In this document: in pieces, positions 58,021 to 64,000 of the stretch
Layout of the letters: the number at the start of each line of letters is the position of its first letter
How positions within the stretch are numbered: position 1 is the stretch's first letter
Assembly (NCBI GenBank): GCA_012845835.1
Contig: JABAKD010000013.1
Coordinates: 5,578,628-5,642,627, forward strand
Direction: 5' to 3'
Length of the DNA: 64,000 nt
DNA from: Undaria pinnatifida
Taxonomy: Eukaryota > Sar > Phaeophyceae > Laminariales > Alariaceae
The notes under the pieces: model-generated
The model's database searches: none
Told to the model about the DNA's origin: nothing
The model's input: only the letters and a program-made list of their open reading frames with translations
Translations under genes and position numbers: made by a program

Positions 58021-59710
58021 TATCGTAGAGCATCCGGGCAAAACACTTTTTGGCTTCAAGTCAACGACCCATTTTGTTGTTCTCTGGCGTGATTGCCCTT
58101 CTAAGAGAAGTGTTGATGCGCGTGACAGTAACAGTAGAATTTCGTGCTTCGCCCATTTCGTACGCCACCTACCTGCACTGCGCTTCGGACAACACATACA
58201 CCATCCGGTGGCCAAGCACGAAAGACGTTGAAATCGGCATATGACGTCAGCACTTTTCCCCATACTATTGTCACGTAGGTACAGACCCATAAAGGTCAAA
58301 GTGCGGACGCTGAAATCCGAAAGTGTCGAGGCTCTGCTGTACAAGAGGGTGGTGCGTGTGATGTAGAACGTGGGGAACGAGGACGGCTCGCAATGAAAGC
58401 TGCAGCACGATCACTGAGTTCTTTGCAGGGTGGCAAAGAAAGCCGGACATATCAATCCTCCGAACATCTCAGACGGAAGCACTCGTCTAGGCAGTCTGGG
58501 GAAGCGCTACGGTGAGTGTTACGCTGGCTGTACAGATGCCATCGCATGCTCACGGGGGGGGTGCTTGCCGAAGAATATAGTAGCTGAGGAGCTTTGTTCG
58601 GGGCAGGAGCATATATAGTACCCGAGGACATGCAAGAGCGGGTGGCGTGTTTGAAGCAAAATCTGCGAAATATTCCCCGGTCGTTGCACCGAAGTCAAAT
58701 TCGGAACACAGACAGGCAAATTCTGACGGCACACTATGTACCTAGATTCGAACGTTTGCAATCATGCCAAGCCCGCAGAAAGTACGTGAATAAAGTAGTC
58801 TAAACGAGTTGGAGGGTAGGAGTCCGTTTGATCACTGGGTTAAAGGTTAACCAATTGCCTACACAAACTAACACTTTCCGCTAAGCCTTATAACACCTTT
58901 CCCCCCTGGACCGGCGCGACACACAGGTCGGCGGGGTATGCGGGCGAACGTATCAATATTCACACGGTTGCATATCCTGGGTATAACGGCGGAACGGTTT
59001 TTCAAGTTCGACATGGGAAAGTCGCAAAACGTATTGTTGGTGGACGATGAGATTCAAGCCCACGACCGAAAAAAACCCTGGTCTGTCGATGACGCCATTT
59101 GTTAAGGAATTGGGATGGCATTAGTCCGTTTGACCGTGGACGGGAAATAGATGAACCAATGTCCTACCCAATATAAGCGCTGTAAATGTAGGAAAATCCG
59201 CATTGCTGCGCGTGCTTGTGGAAGGCCCGAGAGGAGCTTCGAAGCTCCGCCTTTTGGCCATGTTCTCCACCAAACTCTTGCCACGATGATAGGGGTATCG
59301 TTGTTTTGGCTAAATTTCTGCATGACGGGGCACACCTTAACCCGAAACCGCTGTTGGAATGTCGATCGTGTTTTTTTGCAATATAGATTTTGTTGCATAC
59401 CTCGGGTTCGCCCGAAGAAGGCCGGCAAGTCCACGGTGTTGACGAAACCGAAGGGGCGAGGTTGACATCAAGTCTGTGTTTTGCAGATGGACAAAAACCG
59501 GTACACAAACGAAACTGTATGGAGCTTAAGCTTTTCTTTACCCGGATCTCCAGGAGGATCTAAAAAACAAACAAAAAAAAAACATACTTTGGTCATGAGT
59601 CTGTTCTTGGGGGCGCGCTTCAAAATTGAGATTTGGATGGGATTGAATGAAGTGCAGAAGAAGAGATGTTCAGCTGAGAGGCCTCAGAACGAAACGGTGC
59701 ACGGGTCTAT
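58021..59710. other. Unrecognised stretch
   Basis: Short frames on both strands (58050-58244 plus, 59151-59465 plus) look faintly coding-like but have no recognisable domain or exon structure. Confidence 0.35.
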
Positions 59711-59714
59711 TAGT

Positions 59715-59963
59715 GAGTCGTTCCACGATAGCCCGCACCCAACTTTTTTTTAACGAAATTGCTGGTGTTAATGCCAGATCCCGGCCGTATATCCTTAAAT
59801 ACGGCGCTGCTTGCCATCCTAACGTCATCGTTCAATATTTCTTCCTCAACAAGAAAGCATACGAAAATATATTTTTTCGGCCCCGTTCGTCTCGTCGAGC
59901 AGCCATTAAACGTCCACTGAAGCATATCGTTGGTTTTTGGGGGGGCCTCCGTCGACATAGTCT
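59715..59963 (-). mobile_element. MITE family M, copy 3 (inverted)
   Basis: The reverse complement matches the other two copies: AATGGCTGCTCGACGAGACG, then GATGACGTTAGGATGGCAAG, then TACGGCCGGGATCTGG, ending GGGCTATCGTGGAACGACTC. The terminal inverted repeat is more diverged. It is not inside an obvious palindrome array. Confidence 0.8.
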
Positions 59964-62700
59964 AGTACTATTTGCGGAATGCGTCAATATAGGAAACCTC
60001 AAATGGGAGGGTCCCCTCCACCCGTCATCGGGTCGAATTACAGTCCGGACTATGAATGGTGTTTGTCTTGTATCTATTATATCGTATGCACGACTTGAAG
60101 GGCCAGGAGGGTGTGTTCCAAAGTGCGCGCTATTCTCTGCGCTTGCAGTGTTCGGTCCGGAAAACCCTCCGACCCACGGTCGCTCGTCCCTGAATACTTG
60201 CGGCGCTTCTCCCATCAGCTGAATGGAGGTTTCTGAGAACCTCCGTTGCAAAGCGTGGAGCGCATCTCAACCCATGCCTGTTGATGCCAGGACGAGTAGC
60301 TTGAAGTTCGGGCGCGGTGCTAATACTTTCGGAGCAGCATTAAATAATCGGTCCACCTAGATTGTTACAACCAACCGGTTTAAAGGGCCGAACAGCCCGT
60401 TGTGATTTTTCGGAGAAACGGCGATCGAAACATAACTGGCGGATAGAGACAGGTTGGACAGGCTACCAATACTATCGAACCTAAATAATTCCCTAAGGAA
60501 GTTCTAACGTCGCTGAACACTTCGTGGGGTAGCCGGGAGGACGTCGAAGACGAAGAGGCCCATTTCTCTTGTTTTACAAGCAAAACACGCCAGTTGGGCT
60601 GCGGAAACCTCTTTGTTCGGGGAAATAAAATGCACACACTGAATTAAATGAGTATACCTGGTACGCACTAAGAAATGGCCCGCCAAAACTCTGCTATTAT
60701 TCCTATAGAGTCAGCTAATGCTGCTTTTGCATGTGCTTCGAATAACTAATGTACTCATAGTTGGACTTCGTGGTGCTGACTGTTGTTGTTTTTTTAACCT
60801 TGTTCACCAAGGGGCTGCCGAGACTTTTCCACGTGTTTTTTGTTGTTTTTTCTACCTCGAGACCAAAGAAGACCAGACGGCGGGGCCTCCAAAACGAAAA
60901 AACTATAACTACAACCCCAGTGAGTGTTTGATAGTACATAATTACCATAGACACGATATTATATAGTATGTCAGGGCATTAAAGCACTGCGTTTATAGTA
61001 TTTTGAAGTAACACAATAAAGTATTGTTGCGCCTAGTGTAGTGGTATGCCCCAATTTCCTATACCGAGTATTATAGGCCCTCCACGCGACTGGCTCTAAA
61101 TTTCACACGAAAACGGGTTGGATTAAAACACGTTGTCTAGTGCAGCACAACAACACAGGCCAGGCGACAAAGGCAGCACGGATCGCGAAACGTTTACTCA
61201 CAATACACGGCAAATAGCAGGGAAATGTGCGCGTTACTCTCGAGAGTCCTAAAGGCGACCTGCAGACCGTGGCCGTGATGGTGTCAAGCCTGGTGATGTA
61301 TTCAGGGGCCGCCGCCGGTCGCGGGCTAACGTTACTCAAAAACTGTTGCAACACTGTAGCAGAGGATGCGGATCAGACTCATGGTCCAGACATAATGCCA
61401 AGAATAGAGGGGACTCTCTACATGCCACACCGCCCGCGTAGTCTCAAAGTAGTTGATATGCTCGGTAATGTTCGGCCACGTCAATAACGTCATACGAAGT
61501 ATCGCTGAACAACCAACTGATGTTGTATCGCCGCTCCTTCGGTACTCCGCTCTTGAGGTTCAGCCGCACCTCCTACGAAATTTCAACACGCGAAAACAAC
61601 AGAACGGTAGCAACACAGAGCGAAATTTGTTTTTTATACTTTGTTTGAATAATTCGCATATAGGATACCCATTTGAATAACGCATGCCAGGTACCAGGTG
61701 TCTAAACCCGCAAACACTCCCCTTTGATCCAGACGTTAACCCCCATGAGCACTTGGTACATTGCCTCAGCGGCTCTTTGTGAAGAGTACGTCGACCTTGC
61801 AGCCCGCAGGGTGCCCTTCCTTGTAGATACTCAGCGGGGCCCAAGGGTGCCATATACCCCGGCCTCAACGCTCCCCGCTGAAACTGGCTGCCATAGTAGT
61901 CTCTGCCCCAGGAACTTATCGCGCTACGAGTAGCTGGATAAAGTCGCTACTTCTCGTCTAAACAATGTACTCTACGTATGTACCGCATACACCCATTATC
62001 GAACCCAAACCAAAGTGGAATGCATTTATTTGCCAGGAGTGCGAAACCTGTCGTCCGTCTCGAGCTGACGGCCGCCCGTACATGTCCTTACAACCGCGGG
62101 CGTGGCAAAGCGCTTGACCCACTCGCGAGCCACCAGATGTCGGAGCGCACGAACGAATCATCACGTCAAAATGGCCTACTCTGGTGGCACGAGTCAAGCG
62201 ACGCGCCAAACACGGCTAGCGCAGGACTTCTCTGTAAAATGCGGATACCCCGTCGTAGAGACTGACCCCGAGGCCGGGTGCGGGCGTATACGACGCCAAG
62301 CGGGTGACGGCTTGGCGCCGGTCAAGGTGGGGATGATATCCTGTGAACAAAAGGCGCGGGAAGGCGCTCGTCCGCGGGAGATATCCACATACGTCAAATC
62401 GTGTCATCTACGTCTGAGGCTTGCAACAGGTATACCGAAAGATTTCAACACTACCATTAAGAAACATTTCCGATGCGAAGCAATCTGTGTCCAGCACATT
62501 GCTCTATACTCTTGAGCCACGAGCGGCTATGCGGGGCGCTGTTTTACTTGTTCCTCAATGAAGGCATGTGAGCGCTCTTTTATCCCTTGCCTCTGTTGGT
62601 TATGTTGTATTGCTTTGTAAGTCCAGCCTTGGACCCTCGGGGAAAGGCAATTTTGTTCCGTAGACAACGTACGGGTACGCATCAGACTTCACGTCATACT
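59964..62700. other. Unrecognised stretch
   Basis: Open frames include 61227-61487 plus and 62102-62515 plus, without recognisable features. No RNA or repeat was seen. Confidence 0.4.
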
Positions 62701-62708
62701 TCGAAGCA

Positions 62709-62735
62709 GATATATATATATATATATATATATAT
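62709..62735. repeat. (TA)n microsatellite
   Basis: A perfect TA run of about 13 units. Confidence 0.95.
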
Positions 62736-63205
62736 TGTACAGTAATATCCCAAATATTCAACACTGCGAAACAGCCTAGCAGCAGTCTGACATCAAGACA
62801 CTAATCGCTAAAGCCCACAACGCCTACGATTCCGTGGATAGTTCATGCAACCTCCGTTTCGATAAAGCATTCTCTTGGCGGTATTTCTTCGTTCCGGGAC
62901 GGCGTTCTGTAGGACCGGCCACGGCTGGCAGGTCAGCCGCCGGGCGCTGCTTCAAAGAACCCCGATAACTCAAACGTTTTATTTTCTAGGCTACTGCGAG
63001 ACGCGACAACGCGTTGAGCTTCGGGGGCTGCCGCTTGCCCTCGGGCACGATTAACGGACACACTTCGACTCGTATATCTCTTCTCGAAATCACGACAACA
63101 GACGGATACATGCCTCACATTGGGGAAACGTGTTGGCTACACGCCCTCGCTGCATTGTGGGCGGCAAGTGACACGCGAAACGGGATTGATTGTACATCCC
63201 TAGGA
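62736..63205. other. Unrecognised stretch before the GA microsatellite
   Basis: No gene or repeat was recognised. Confidence 0.4.
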
Positions 63206-63206
63206 T

Positions 63207-63883
<677 letters not shown>

Positions 63884-64000
63884 TGAGGTTCCTCAATTTG
63901 AGAGCTTAAGACATGCCTCTCCCGAACATTAACTTGGAGGAAGATAAACCTTTATATCTACACACACCGGACGAAAACTCCCATTGTCTAGATACGCAAC
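63884..64000 (+). repeat. Dispersed repeat T, copy 3 (cut by window end)
   Basis: Begins TGAGGTTCCTCAATTTGAGA, then CTTAAGACATG, as in the other copies. The shared frame starts at an ATG here and reads MPLPNINLEEDK, then TPDENSHCLDT, and runs off the window. Confidence 0.75.

Noticed and set aside
57580-58344. Minus-strand 254-codon frame as a gene
   Set aside because: Much of it crosses the GGGATCCC array, and the rest has no recognisable motif.

Overview
The window looks like nuclear DNA of a brown alga (Phaeophyceae, perhaps Ectocarpus-like). This rests mainly on one clearly recognisable host gene: a seven-exon, plus-strand gene at 6885-11557. Its spliced 499-residue product resembles brown-algal mannuronan C-5 epimerases, the enzymes that turn mannuronate into guluronate in alginate. 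All six introns have GT-AG ends, the frame closes without a stop, and an epimerase active-site motif (YGFDPH) is present. No bacterial-style operons, ribosome binding sites or CRISPR arrays are visible.

Apart from that gene the window is gene-poor and dominated by repeats. 0.4-2.1 kb: a short palindrome cluster and a foldback element with long inverted arms around a polypyrimidine loop. 6.9-11.6 kb: the epimerase gene. 15-22 kb: several dispersed repeat families and one threonine-rich minus-strand open frame of unknown function. 26.9-30 kb: a decayed Ty1/Copia element. 30.5-36 kb: a minus-strand tyrosine-recombinase (DIRS/Ngaro/PAT-like) retrotransposon, nearly intact, with reverse transcriptase/RNase H, a recombinase interrupted by one stop codon, a pair of downstream direct repeats and a 221-bp higher-order tandem array at its 5' side. 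36.4-37.1 kb: a remnant of another reverse transcriptase. 38-42 kb: scrambled duplications with poly-C runs and an exact 100-bp tandem repeat. 42-58 kb: arrays built from short palindromes (CCATGG, GGAAGCTTCC, GGGATCCC), two satellites (about 246 and 216 bp) and a three-copy MITE family. 63.2-63.6 kb: a roughly 390-bp GA microsatellite.

The most unusual signal is the set of palindrome-seeded arrays. Several different short palindromes have each expanded locally into hundreds to thousands of bases of degenerate direct and inverted copies, and the MITEs and another dispersed repeat sit in or beside them. I know of no named repeat class that describes this. The elements do not form a pathway; the region reads as a repeat-rich, probably heterochromatic stretch around one working cell-wall gene. 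All calls were made by eye, without alignment software or databases.
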